From Limnoperna fortunei (Eukaryota; Mollusca; Bivalvia; Mytilida; Modiolidae): DNA of 64,000 bases. A program made the translations under genes and the position numbers. The stretch is from the NCBI GenBank assembly GCA_944474755.1, contig OX104115.1, positions 56,982,648 to 57,046,647 of the forward strand, in the 5' to 3' direction. The first letter of the stretch is position 1, and each line of letters opens with the position of its first letter. Below, piece after piece: positions 12,832-25,774 of this stretch. Under the pieces are notes generated by a model. That model did no database searches. It was given only the letters and a program-made list of their open reading frames with translations, and was not told the DNA's origin.

Positions 12832-15800
12832 AGTCGGAGTGTTTTAGTCTGTACTGAATCGCCATTGCCATAGACTTTCCAATCAAAAAGTGTCCCTTGT
12901 CAGTTGCGTTGTTGTCGTTGAAACTTTTCACATTTTTATCTTTTGCTCTAAAATGATTGTCTAACTTCAATAAAACCTGGCACAAAGTATCCATGGGTAA
13001 ACAGATGATTAACAAATCGATAAAATTGTCGTCAAATTTAAATTATTTTGATCAGAAAGAAATATGGCACATGTAATATCAATCCAACTTTGTACAATGC
13101 TTAGATGACATGGATTTGATTAAATTTAAGAGCCAAACTCAAAAATCCTTTTCTCAAGTATTATTGGGCTAACATGTAAATCTATTAAATTTGACAAAAT
13201 ATATCCATTGATTAATGATAATCAAGTTTATCAGATTAAAGGGGGATAAATTAAGAAAGTTTTTGAACAAGATCTTAAAACTGATACAATCTACACGTTG
13301 TATTGTTGAACAAAGTAGAGGAAACATTAGAGTTTGTGCCACTGAACTGTAATGTCCTTTTGAAAGTCGAAATAATACAAGAATAAAAAAAAATGAATTT
13401 TAAACACTTCTCATCAATTTTGTGCTAATTTCAATTTTGTGCATTTGACTACCACTCAGGGTAAAAGAAATTCCAATTTTGTAACTGAACCGCTGTTCTT
13501 TATTTATAGAACAGAAAAAAAAATTTGATGGTGTAAACTACATGTTATTGCATTTTACACAATACAGTACACCTCTGATACTCTTTTGTCTTCAAAAGAC
13601 CTCAAACAATATTTGTCGATAGATCATAATGAAGTTTATAAATCATTTAAAAGTTGTACTTTTGGTTGAACATAATTTTTATTCAGCAGTGTGACCCTTA
13701 TACTTCTTTTTTAACAATACACTTTGTGATATCTTCCTTTAACCAACATTAACGTGAGACTTAATTATATCTTAAATCTTAAACTGTATTTAAAGTATCA
13801 ATTTATGTAGTCATATGAAAACACAATGATTATATATTCCACTTATTATCACAATCAGTAGTATAAAATTTGACAGTAATCACATTCCAAATTATGAGTC
13901 TCATTTAAACGTTCTGTTTGTTCCGTGTAAAAAGAATCGTGTGACTAGCTAAAAGAAGCTATACCAGGAATTTATATGAGAGAGAATGTTGTTAAGTGTT
14001 TTTCAAATAATCTGAAATCTTTTTCGCGGCTTTTAGCCTTTCTAAAATAGCTATGTACCCCAGTTAGCAGACAATACAGAATCCGGATTTCCAGGTCATG
14101 TCTGCAAGGATCAATAAAGAAAACTTTCGCAATTTACCGGTTCGCAACTAGTTTACTATTTTACTTGAAAACATAATTGTAAAACGTAGCATAACTAACT
14201 AGAGTTGTCTCGCATCATACGAAGTTGATCATTACTAATTTTGTTTATGTTTGAATGTGCATACCTCTTTAACCTTAAGTTTTACTAACATCATATATAT
14301 CCGAATTCTTATATTTTAGGCCCACGATCTGTCAAAAATGTCATGCCATAGTTTGAATAAATATTCTAAATATTCTTAGACAAAGAAGTAAGCCCACTCT
14401 AAAGTACATTTTAGAAAATTTTGGTTAATATGTCATGTAGTATAGTGACTACAGTCTTTATGAATCATTCAAATGAACACATATGGTCTCAAAAATATGC
14501 TACAATATCCACCTTTTAGAAAACTGTTTTTTGCTAAAATTCATGTGGTAATTTTCAATACACGTCAAGTTAAACAGGACTATTTTATTCAAGTACTCAA
14601 GTACTTAATTTCTATTTTCTCTCTTGACACCTCACAAAAATCGCACATTACTGCTTTTTGTACAAAAAGCATTTAGTGATAAAATTTGAGTTCGACAGTC
14701 TCTAGTGTTTCGAATTGGCACGTTTTATGTTCAAATTACGCGTTAAAATTATAGGTCAAATATCAAGTTACCTTATTACATAGGTTTGTCTCACATTAAA
14801 GCTATTAGGAATTTATGTTTGGTTTCATCTTCCATCTATACCATGCACTCAAGATAAATAATGTAACGGTTAAAATACAAACACGATTTAAAACAGGATC
14901 AATATTCTGCAAACAAATATTTTTACGACATGGATTTAAATTATTGATTTTATACACAGTTTGTGCGTTTTATCAGAGTAATTCTGAGCTATCTGAACTT
15001 CAGTGATGTTGTTCAAAAACAATTATTTACTTAAACCAGACAAAAAACTGATACACAACTTGTTCCATTTTTCAGAGCGACACATTTTAGCGTATATGTT
15101 TCAGAATGTAAGACTGTGATGTAGTAAAGATGAATACAGATTGTGTAATTAACGTTATTTGTTAATACGAAAATTTACTTTGAGGTAATTATTCTTTTTA
15201 TGTATTAAAAAGTTGACAGTTTGTAAGTGGAGACCAACGCGCTTGTTGTAGAGATTAGTGTCCTCAACCTTTAGCTCCTAGATTTAAGATATATAAAATG
15301 TATTAAGGGTCCCTAATATAATAGTATATTGACTTCATAAAAGAAAGCAGTTCTATCGTTCATAGACTGACAAGTATTTGGTCGTTGTCTTCAAAAAATA
15401 AACAAAAATCCCAATATACGCACCGTTTAAAAGTTGTAATTCTAATTCAGACTCGAGCGTAATTCTCTGCTTCGTTGGAAATCGGTATAATTTTTCCAAA
15501 AATCTTTTAGAACTTAATTGTATGTTTCTTGCATGGAATTTAAAAACATCGTAGATTACCTTTCTGGGAGGGTTAAACGGAATTTGGCATTATTTCTCTT
15601 TAAACAAGAATGTCTTCAGTCATCTGTAACAAACCTTTCTTCCACGCTGTATTGATTGGTAGCTTTTTTTAGACATGGGAAATAAGAGATTGTTCAAAAA
15701 GATAAACACTAAAACCTCGTTATTTCTTTCATTACTTTATTCTAATAAAGGCATAGTTGCATTACAAGTCTGTTACGTTCAAAATTCCACCATACTTCTA

Positions 15801-18800
15801 AACAAATCCGTTCCGATTATATATCTTAACCCTATTGCACCCCAAATCTTCAATTACAAACGTTTTAACGGATAACGTCAAGCTATGTACAACTCATTAT
15901 TGAGTAGTTTAGTGGTCAAAAAGTTCTTTCTAAATATGCGAGAGATTTAAAAAGAAGGTCGACAATGGTAAGCATAATACAAAAAAATAAAACGTGTAGC
16001 AATATATCCATCCTCCTGGCCTTATACAAACCACATGTCAAACCATGCATCATACAATGTCACCTCGGCACGAAATAGCTTAACGCATGCAATCTTTACG
16101 TTTATAACTTGTATGATTGTGTGACAGCGGAAGAAAAACACAAAATTAAATGTTGTATTATCCATGTTTTTTGGATATCATGTTTCTGTAAATTATGGGT
16201 TTTTGCTGATTCAGAAGAGTTTATTTTTTAGTTTCTTATATAAATTGATTAGATGTTTGCTTTAAAACTAGCGAGAGGTATCTGCGGTGTAATCAGTACG
16301 AGATCTAGTATACAAACAATAAATCAATTCCTTTATCATTTTGTAGCTGCTACCACGTGCCTACTATATTATTGAGATCTACAAAAGTGGTATTTAGCGT
16401 GCAAGAAGCGTGGCATTCTCTAAACACGTTACACACTGTGGTCCGTGGGTCAGGCTTACCGTATTATAACCTGTATACCACGCCCCCTACAAGAGAGCAA
16501 ACATTATCCGTCATCTGATGTTGACGCGATTGGAAACTCTGTGAGTCGAGCATGGTAATATATATTTTATAATTTGTCATGCACTACATAATAATCCAAT
16601 CCGTCATGGCTGTTTTTCTGAATTAGGTGCATAGTTATTTTCCAAAATGAAAAGTATAGGTTTACAGTAATGTTGCAGCATGCTAACCAGTTTTATCATG
16701 TGTCATGCAGTACATACAAACCTTATCGCAAAAGGCCATTTTCAACGAAACATACAAATATAAATAATTCACTACATGCAATCCCTATCAGCCATGTTTA
16801 TTGGTTGAGTGGGGTTTAGGCTTTAGTTGGAGTCAGCTTTTCAAACTGAAAACATCGGACAAGATGGCATGTTTAGGAAAAAATTGTACTCTTGTCACTA
16901 GGCCTAACAAGAATCGTTTTTCGTATGCATGTAGTGAATAATATTTGTAATAGTTATTTTGGTATGAAATTACGTTAGTTTACCTATTTGGGAGGCATAT
17001 TGTTTAACTCCACGCTTTATTAAATTAGTCAATGATGTACGTCCTAATCGGGAATAGCGACAAAAAATGTATTGGCTGAACTTGCTCAGAATAATTACGT
17101 TAATTTGTCTTTGATCTTCGACTTTGTGTTAGTTGCAGAACACATTCTGTTGATTGCTTATGATAAAATTTACAGAAATAAACAAGTGTGATATGATCAG
17201 TCATATGTTACATATTTATAAACATTAATATTTTTCATAAATGATGTCTCCGGAATCAACACCGCTGACAATAATATTTCTAATAAAATAAACTAATGCA
17301 AACGTAAACATGATAGAGCAAAACCCATTTAACACATTTAATCAGATGATTTGCATTTGATATGTCTCAAATGCGCTCACCTTTTAAATTTTTATCAGAT
17401 AATTTGTAATGGCACGAAGCTTAAACTTACAGTTGCACGATCTAAAGCATTGATAAACACGCCATTGCTGACATTATCCTTTAGGGAAATGTTATTATGC
17501 AACATAACGATTAACAATCATTTCACACAACATTGTCAATATACATAATTCACGTGAAACAGAAGACAAAGGAAACGCCACAGATTCCTGTTCATATGCA
17601 AATACAAGGGTAAAATTAGGTTTTTACCTAAACGTTGTAAACCAAGCAAACAACCTATCAACTGTATCCAATAAGTGCTAGCAAATTTGTCTTCATAAAC
17701 AACCATAAGGACGAGTCTGACGTATCGTAATATCACGAAGTGCGTGTGTATTCTACTCTTTATTAACCTTAAACAATACAGTGTTTTCTGAAGAACAAAC
17801 AATGCTCACTAACTTATACCCTCGCTTCCATCTTTCTCAATGCCTGGGTCGAACGCAATAATAAGGGTGCGAAATTGATAAAAATCCTTAATTATTTTTT
17901 AATAGCAGGTGCCTTACTTCAAAACATGTGCAATCTTACTGAGTTTTAGAAATCTGTATGAGGAATTGATTTCTGTAAATATTATTTCCTTCCGCATATT
18001 TTCTGAAACATGATTATGTTTCAAGGTTTGAAAGTCTGCAATCTTTTAGGGAAGTTTTAAAGATCTTGATTAAAAACTGTTGGAGTGTTCATTACACAAA
18101 ATACATGTAGATACTGTCTTCGGCATATTTTCTGAAAAATGACTTAGTTCCCAAGTCTGGAAACCTTGGAAAAATCCCAAAACAATTCTTTTGATAGCAG
18201 GTGCAGAACTGTTATAAATATGCAATCTTTTTGTCGGGTTTCAGAGATATGGTTTAAAAACTGTAGGAGTTGATTACTCAAAATAGATATAGTCTTCTGT
18301 ACAATTTATGAAAATGGCTACGTTCCTAAGGTTTAAGAAAAAATCCTCAAACAATTCAGCGGGTGTACCTCTCCAGTCTGCAAACTTCTAATAATGCTTC
18401 AGATTTAGACCAAAAAATGAAGGACGACTTTATTACACAAAATAGTACCAAAGAAAATAAAAGTCCATGTTTTTCTAAGATAAACCTTAAATTTCATTTT
18501 GATACAAACCTTAAATATATGTTCACGATGGAGTATGTGACACAGATTTTGAGAAAGTGTCATTTAATTTCATTTAGCGGTGTTGTTGGAGTTGCGGATA
18601 AAAGATTGGTATCCCTTTTCAAAAAAGGCAAATTCACCTTTTTCTATTGAAAATTCCAAACATCATTCTAAGCAAAATGTTAAATATATATGTCATTACG
18701 GCACAACGCGATAAATATTATTTGAAAGTTTCGCAAAATTCCATTCAGTCATGTAGGAAGAGATGCGAATAAGAGATTGATTGGTACCCCAAAGTGTAAT

Positions 18801-19076
18801 GGAAGGGCGGACACCCCATAATAATATACATCTTGCTTTTCAAAGCGGGGATTATAATAACAATGGTACACAATGAGGATGCATTAGAAATATACGAACG
18901 TTAGAATAGTAGTCACATACAGTATATATTTCTTTTACACAACATTGTTTCTGATTATAAACGCAAATAGTAATTATTTGCCTAAATTACATTATTTCCT
19001 TGTGTCATCTACTGTACATAATTCAAGAATGTTGAAAGTGGATGGCAGAGGTCAATATTATTTTAATGAACATTGC
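12832..19076. repeat. Segment B, copy 2 (direct duplicate of 1-6367)
   Basis: Colinear with 1-6367. Its left edge here ('agtcggagtg') coincides with base 1, so the true left end of homology is hidden by the window edge. It lacks about 87 bases found in copy 1 (junction near 13140) and carries about 52 extra bases near 15587-15640. The only ORF shared with copy 1 (17351-17548 against 4631-4828) differs by amino-acid-changing substitutions only, which argues against coding. It ends 0.86 kb before a GPCR exon remnant on the same strand. Confidence 0.93.
17900..18460. repeat. Diverged tandem repeat inside segment B copy 2
   Basis: Counterpart of 5195-5760, with the same about three units and unit order. 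Confidence 0.6.
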
Positions 19077-19540
19077 AGAACAAAGTAAAACAGTGTAAAT
19101 CAGATTGACGATGTCCCAATTCTATCACTTATAATAATCAGGCTTCCATAGTTACAGGGCATTTTGACCCTAAAGCAATAACGCCCACATGAAGAATAAG
19201 AAAATACAGAACACAAAGGAAACAAAAATACAACCCGCACATCATAGTTTAAAAAATCGGCAAACTTGAGAAGCAACAACCAAAAATATAGCAATAATAT
19301 AGCAATAACAGCAATGGTCCTGACTTGGAACACGCTTTTTAAAAGAAATGGTGGATTAAACCAGGTTTTATGGAACGACAAGCATGCCTCCTATTTTACT
19401 GTAGTGTGTGAGTTGGTATGTTCATGAAAATGGTTGAGTACCATACACCACTAGTCAGTAATAGGGGTATCTAATAATCATCGTAGCACAAATCACTGTG
19501 TACTAAATTGAAAAAATTAAGTAAACTTTCTGCAATCATT
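19077..19540. repeat. Dispersed repeat abutting segment B copy 2
   Basis: The part 19380-19530 (agcatgcc, gtgtgagttggtatgttcatg, aaaatggttg, acacaatcactgtg-like words) matches 26470-26620 with many changes. The minus-strand ORF at 19100-19381 opens 'MSFHKTWFNPPFLLKSVF'. The 'ggtttaatccacca' and 'caagtcaggacca' words in it are, from memory, a repeat style common in mussel genomes. It starts exactly where homology to copy 1 stops, so an insertion may have set the duplicate's apparent right edge. Confidence 0.5.
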
Positions 19541-19939
19541 TTTAAACGAATATGTTCAACAAGGAAATGAAATAGTATCTATAGTAAAATCTTTTTATAG
19601 GCGAAGTCGAGTCGTTTTTTGTTGTAACGTTAGTTTATAACACAGAAATTGGAATAGTCGCTGAAAATCTTGCATACCTGATCAGTTGAGGAATGTATGC
19701 AGGAAAAACTGGAATATTACTACATAAGTTAGAAAAATTTATAATTAAAGAAATTAAAATCGTCTGGTTTAAGTCTGCACATATTATAAATCAACTGAAA
19801 GATCTTATATATTTGCTGGTTTACATACACTCGTTGGCGATCTTTGAAGCAGAATTGTAGTATAACCTGACACGGAGATTTTCGTTTTGTTCTGATATTT
19901 TATAAACATTTATATTGAGTTGTTTGCTCTGTTGTTTAG

Positions 19940-20035
19940 ATGGTTGACGATATAGCAAAATTAATCGCAATTTTTGTTGTTGGAATAAATTTTATTCAAC
20001 AGTTTAGTGAAATCAAACTTTTGCAGAGAAAAACG
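19940..20035 (+). pseudogene. GPCR exon 2 remnant (paralogue of 46621-46762)
   Basis: After a 'tgctctgttgtttag' acceptor-like run, the sequence opens ATG GTT GAC GAT ATA. The intact gene has ATG GCA GAC GAT GTA after its own acceptor. The shared stretch 'gttggaataa..ttattcaacagtt' continues the match, but here one extra base changes the frame and a TAG follows at about 20038. In the intact gene this exon encodes the first membrane helix. The upstream intron end also looks alike (tttataaacatttatattgag against tgaacataaatatattttattgag). I found no other exons of this copy, so I read it as a dead fragment. It lies downstream of segment B copy 2 on the same strand. Confidence 0.7.
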
Positions 20036-20104
20036 ATTTAGAGATTGCCAATGAGTGATATTCAATATTTGTATGTATTTTCATCTTCACATTTCTTTAT
20101 TACT

Positions 20105-20910
20105 GTCTTACAAATGATTTAGACGCTCCCAAACCTGAATGGGAGACAAGTCGCTGTCAAGGCAACTCACGAACTCTAATTGGAGACTACCTGAATTGAA
20201 GACCAATATTTGATTTCAAGAAGTCAAGTGTAATGCGGACAGAATGGGCTAGGGCATTGTCATGTAAAGAAGATGAAGTTCTTGATGTGCAGCAAGGAAT
20301 GGAACAACAGTCGGTCGAAAGACTTCTTGTAACGTTAAGGATTTAAAGTTGCCATTATTTAACACGAGTGGTGTCCAATAGTACACTGACACACCATGAC
20401 TCTTCTACCACCTTATTGGTAGGTCGTTTGTACATCAACATAATGTTCGCCTCTACATCTCCAAACAAGTGTGCAGCGTAACTATGACGTAAGTGGAAAC
20501 GTGACTTATCATGCCACAATACAGATGCCAATTGTCTGTGCGCTCATCTTTGACGTAATTGAGTTGAACTTCATGCAAGACGATTTCGACGTCTTTGCGG
20601 CGTAAGAATGGACGTCTTGTATTGAGCCCGTGTCGACATAGACGACATCGTACTGTATTCGGTGTCATTCGCCTTCCGTGTGCTCCTATAGTCTCGTGTG
20701 ATGTTTGGACGGCAGTGCCGAATCTATCATGCAGGTGCGCAAACGAATGTAGCGATCTTGCTGGGGTGTTTTCACTCGTTCTCTCCTTGGGCGAGGTCTG
20801 TCGTTAACTGAGCTGGTCTGTTGATGTCCTTGTGCCAAACGAGTAATTGTCGACTCAGAGAAGTTCATCCTACGAGCAATTTTATGTCTCCCTGGATCAT
20901 GCACAAAGCC
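20105..20910 (-). pseudogene. Tc1/mariner-like transposase, decayed, nearly full span
   Basis: On the minus strand the helix-turn-helix region reads HKIARRMNFSESTITRLAQ near 20885-20830. TSSVNDRPRPRRERVKTPQQ and DRYIRLR follow. After a frame change come RRPFLRR near 20600 and a WHDKSRF block near 20510 (first catalytic Asp, usual form TDESRF). HDNALAHSVRITLDFLKSNIGLQ follows near 20270-20200 (second Asp), then a degraded SPDLSPIEhvWd-type end near 20140. Gene order and spacing fit a Tc1-type enzyme of about 340 residues. Many stops and frameshifts make it inactive. It belongs to another lineage than the relic at 11.2-11.7 kb. Terminal repeats were not found. Confidence 0.8.
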
Positions 20911-21540
20911 TGGTGACGTTGGTAGAATGTCGAGCTATAATGACAATTATTAGTGTTCCATATTAAATGGGATTTTAAAGGACGAAAGTAAACGTTATAA
21001 ATTCAACTTGTTTTGACATCAATCATGGATTTCTGCGTGCCAAAGCAAAATATGCGTGCTTTTCGGGACCTAAGACGGACTGTAAAATGTAAAACAAAAA
21101 CAGCGAAAAATAACATCAAAAGGGGACAAATAAACTTCGTAAGCATTTAATATAAATTTCAAAAGCCTATTCTATAGGATTAAAGGAATATCATAAAACT
21201 GTGTTGCGATTTCATTGTCATTTATTTACATTAAACAAACACATATTTGAGGATGTATATAGTAGATTTTTTCGTACCATAGTTTTCCCTCTTAATGTCA
21301 TTAATAAGGGCAATTGACTGGTCAATGTGTGAATAGATTGGTCTTAACGATTGTTAACAAGATAGTAAAAGTTTGAACGCGAAAATAAAAACATGTGAAA
21401 TATGAGGAAACATGATAGAGGTATTCATTTTCATTAGGAGCTGTACAAAGAAAATTACATTGCGCGAAAATAAACTCAAACAAACCTACTTTAGGCATTT
21501 TCATTGGTCATCTCCAACCATTAAATTACAAAACGTATTC
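20911..21540. other. Intergenic, no recognised feature
   Basis: AT-rich, with no ORF of note; may include the decayed end of the Tc1 relic. Confidence 0.5.
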
Positions 21541-21655
21541 GGGGTCTCGGTGGCCGAGTGGTTAAGATAGTTCGTCTACTATTAATTAAGTGGTCTGTCA
21601 ACGCTGAGGTTGCGGTTTCGATCAACACTGCGGGCAGGGTGTACTCAAATTTAAA
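21541..21655 (+). mobile_element. tRNA-derived SINE, head only
   Basis: An A-box-like 'gtggccgagtggttaaga' and a B-box-like 'ggtttcgatc' lie about 60 bases apart, as in a Ser/Leu-type tRNA head. The copy is cut off after 'gggtgtactcaaa', followed by an A run. The same head appears at 61665 (+) and, reversed, at 25719, 30259, 34820, 44851 and 51951. It is not a working tRNA: the acceptor arms do not pair. Confidence 0.8.
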
Positions 21656-24600
21656 AAAAATGTTAAAAGTCGCTAGACTTTATAATGCTCACCAAAGCAC
21701 GAAAAAACAGTAACTGTATCAAATGTCCCCAAAATCTCCAAATAATATCAGCAGAAAGTCTGAAACCCACCTTAGCCAATTACTAATGCAGTTATAACAG
21801 GAACGAATATTATAATATGCATACCAAAAATAGGGAAGGATCATCTTGACTTTAATTGGAAACAGTTCTTGAGCATAAAGATATTTTTAAATAAACAAAC
21901 TCACAGTTGATAGAGTAGAAATGACATCGATTACGAGTACCAAAGTTTGTGTGGTTTCCTTTGCAAAATTGCATTTTATTGCCAGATTATGCTGTATCAA
22001 GATTATTTTCTAGATATGTGGCTAAGAATCGTATTATAAAAAGTAACAATTATCCACTGTTTTGTGGTTTTTATGACTTTTGTAGTTTGTGACTATAAAA
22101 ATAAAAGTAAAAACAAGCTAATCATTCTGGTTCAAATACCGTTTTGCCGCTACATGGCTTTGAGGAATAAATCAAGAACATCTTCATTTAGATGATGACA
22201 TTAATATTGTATGTGTGACTTATGTTTTTTATTTTCTTTCAATATTGCCTATACATGTTTTATTATGTTATTTTATTATATGAAAGCAATGGTAACCGTA
22301 TAGTCTATCAAAAGCGAAATTACGATCAATTCAACTTCATTCACATGGTATTTGTAATATGTATGTCTTATTTTATGATTGATAATTGTCTGCAAGTAAT
22401 ATTTAGGCTATATAAAGAGGTTTTAAGTCCATGAGTCATAGTAATCACGTGATATCTTTTCATATAACACATTGCAATTAATTTTTACTTTGTTATAGAG
22501 ACTAAAACTCCGTTGTGAGCAAAAATCATGAAATATTATTTACTTAAAATGGTAGAATCCTATTATAGTCTATCGGATCTACTTGTAAAACAAAACATCG
22601 GACAAACATAAAACATGTCAAAACTCCACTGTATTTACGTCGTCAAATATTTAATTAAGGTATAAAAGGGCAGCAAATTTATACGTAAACTTTATTTACA
22701 AATGTCGGCGAAGTCGAAAACCAAATAATTTAATTTCAGCAGAAATTTGTTATTACTATGTTAAGATTGATTGACAAGCAGACAACTAAATCCGTTGTTC
22801 CACCTAATTCTATCAACTTGAAATTCAAACTTTATTATGTAAATATATCAGTTAAATTTGTTCGGAAAACTGAATATTTTGATATTGATTGTATGATTTG
22901 TGCATTTTGAAGATTTACGACTAAGTAAAACTCCTCATCTCTTGACCAAATCTGAAATTTTCGCATTGATTATATGATTTTAGAACTAGAACGCTGTTAA
23001 ATTGACAGCAATGTATAAGTCAAAGTAATAGCCCCTCATTTTTAACCAAATCCTAGCGTATTAATATAATAGAATATTTTATTACTTTTATCTTGTCAAT
23101 AATGTTGTCATTTTTAATACAAAGTTTGCAAAAATTACTGATTCTTTATGCAACAATAACAATGCGATGTAATTCCATAATGCCCGTTATATTTTGTTCT
23201 CCGTCGAGAATTCTAAACCATAATGCTCTTTCACATCGTCAAAAACGCTACAATAGCTTTGTTGGTTATTTTTTGAAATTTAAAAATTATATTATAGATT
23301 TGCATCATTACAGCTTATCAATATGAATACGTTAATCCGGAACGATAGAACTAATAACTCAAAATATTGTAACACTCTAGAATAAACATAAACAATTTAG
23401 TATGAAATGATACGTTAACGCTGTTTTACAATAAAACTTCTTTCAATTCATTTGTACTGAGTTATTGAAATCACTCAACATTTCATCCCTACAAGTATAT
23501 TCCTATCTATCAAAGGAAAGATAATACTTATATTTCAAGTCATCTTCTGTAGTTTCAGACGCTTTTAAATTCTAAAGAGTGATTAATTAATTGCGTACGT
23601 TCAGGCAGAGGCATTTCAGATATACGCTGGACGAGAAACTGCATTTAATCAGAAACTAACGGATAAATAAAGGACTAATAGGAAAAACAATTATAGAAAA
23701 ATGCAATCTAAGATACCAACTAAGATACCAATCTTCAACTAAAAAGCACTAATATCAAGTTTTTCTATAGATAAGTTATAATCACGCATTCGAGTTTTGA
23801 TTATTGTTTGTCTTATATGTATGTTCTGATTTTCTAGATAGAATTAGTTATCAAGATTCAGTATCAAGCTTTATAGATTTCGGTAGGAAAACAATTTACC
23901 TGTTGTATAGTATACAATTAGGCTAAAGCGTACTTTCTATAAACACGATTGTACCATTTAAATATTACATGTTGAACTGCTTTATTAGTATTGATACACA
24001 TCTATAATATTATAGAATTTTCTCATTTTAATGAAACATTCAAACAAAGCTATTGTTTCGTTTTTTACAATTCTCGATGGAGAAAAAAATAATTACTTGA
24101 TATTTACGTCACTTATTCCACAAAGCCATAAACGATCTTGGAATTAATCGCAATGCCATCGTTGCATATGGAAACAGTCATTTTTATAATAAAATTTGTA
24201 GTTTTTGTATATATTTGCCTTTGGTTAAATTAGTTAAAACTTACCAATTTACGCCAAGCGAGATATATGTTACCTATATTCAGCACGAGAACAAGCTATC
24301 AAACTATACATTAACCGGGAAAAAGGATAAACCAATGAACCAACATTTTGACTGCCGCAATAAAAGTATAGATCATTGGATAAGGACTGAATTTAATATT
24401 TTGTGACAGCAAGCAGTTAGCTCATTCATTTTGAGAAGGGCGCATTATAGTGAAATTTTCATCCCATATCCTCTATCTCTTGACGCGTTGGCAACATCTG
24501 TGGATGGACTACTATATACCGCCTAAGTGTGGTTCTTGTACATGTAAAGATAAATTGTTTACAAGTCTGGTTGCTTGTGTCAAAACAAATAATGTCAAGG

Positions 24601-24835
24601 CGATAAATGAGTCTGCAATAATCAATACAAATAGATATTTGTAACAATCTCAGTCTTTTTTGTTCTGATATCTACAAATCCTAACATACGAGTGTAGAAC
24701 CTATTGTACACGTTCGATATATACGTAATGGAAACATGTTGACGACTAAAGCGTATGTTTTTATAAGTTATTTGATAACATTGTGATATATACAAAAATA
24801 AGATAATCAAAATAAGATAATTTTAGTTATAGTGT
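21656..24835. other. Intergenic, no recognised gene
   Basis: AT-rich DNA. Around 22870-23050 a unit of about 107 bp seems to occur twice in diverged form (gtatgattt... actcctcatctcttgaccaaatc, then tatatgattt... gcccctcatttttaaccaaatc). Short ORFs overlap each other on both strands (for example 24450-24647) and show no family signature. Confidence 0.45.
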
Positions 24836-25116
24836 TTAAACCGTTTTTTTACCTGTAAGTAAAATGAACATAGAGTACTTTGATAATCGATACTTATTAT
24901 ATGTAGAAAGAGTGACGAATATTTTCCTTTCTTTAATAGGTTTGTTTCCAAACATTACCCGGTGAACAAACATGAATGGGATAAGATTAATGGCGCTATT
25001 TAATAGCGCAAAAACGCATAAAAGTATGCTAGTCATCACAAACTGTATGTGACCATATATCATCAAGCACTCTGCAAAGCTGAGTGGAGTCCAACACATA
25101 ATGTACATGCATGCTT
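24836..25116 (-). pseudogene. GPCR last-exon remnant (helices 6-7), paralogue of 50306-50544
   Basis: The minus-strand frame reads YIMCWTPLSFAECLMIYGHI, then ALLNSAINLIPFMFVHRVMFG and KERKIFVTLS. The intact gene's last exon reads YMVCWTPISVGVCLKIWGHI, APLNSTVNPVVFMWFNWKM and QRKTFTTLS, so this is the same exon from a paralogue. The helix-6 CWTP motif is kept, but the helix-7 NPxxY core has become N-L-I-P-F, losing the Pro after Asn. The acceptor would be 'atttaag', weaker than the 'ttttag' of the intact gene. The frame stays open to a stop at 24836. I found no other exons on this strand up to 35 kb, so a remnant is the likeliest reading. A gene with distant or diverged exons is possible. Confidence 0.78.
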
Positions 25117-25464
25117 AAATAATATGGTACAATGGATGAACACTATGTTTTATTTGTTTATTCAGCTTGAATAATAAAAAACACGTATATTTTTATTGAG
25201 GCTTGTTTATAAATATTTTTTCTTTATTAATCATATGATTGTTTAGAAAGTAATTATTCATAGTTTTTTTTTGTGTTTTAGTAGAGATTATATCCACACT
25301 CTGCAATTGTTTAGTTATATCTTGTCGTCAATGTTTTAATGGGGCAGGATAAAGGACTATCCGTAGAAAATCCACAACATTTGTCACTTGAGATTATTGT
25401 TGATACGCCAACCCCCAACCTTAGTGTTGACAAGCACGTGATCAATAGTTGTTGTTGTTTGCTT

Positions 25465-25719
25465 GTTTGATGGGGTTTAACGCCAATTTCAGCAATTTTT
25501 CAGCTATATAATGGCGTCCAGTTTTTATTGGGGGAGGAAGCCAGAGTACCCGCAGGAAACCCCGGACCTGCGGTAGGAAAACTTGCAATCCTTGTCAATT
25601 AAGATTGGAGTCCGAGTACATGCTGCCTGCAGTTAGAATCGAACCACAATCTCAGTGTTAACAGACCACGTGATCAATAGTAGACGAACTACCTTGACCT
25701 CTCGGCCACCGAGGCCCCC
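25465..25719 (-). mobile_element. tRNA-derived SINE, near full length
   Basis: The most complete copy in the window. On the minus strand it starts 'gggggcctcggtggccgag', has a B box 'ggttcgattc', then 'ctccaatcttaattgacaag', 'cctgcgggtactctgg', and ends 'tatagctgaaaaattgctga' plus 'ggcgttaaaccccatcaaac'. A partial second copy of its head/body junction (ccttagtgttgacaagcacgtg) lies just left at 25416-25446, and a stray 'ccaccgaggccccc' at 25761-25774. Confidence 0.88.
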
Positions 25720-25774
25720 GTGATCTATTGTAGATTACTAAACAGTTTTAAAACAAAGCCACCGAGGCCCCCTG

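Noticed and set aside
18363..18650. A 95-codon ORF in segment B copy 2.
   Set aside because: The same place in copy 1 is interrupted by stops and indels, so it is a chance opening.
21541..21655. Possible tRNA gene (Ser/Leu-like A and B boxes).
   Set aside because: The stem arms do not pair, and many diverged copies with a common 3' body show it is a SINE head.
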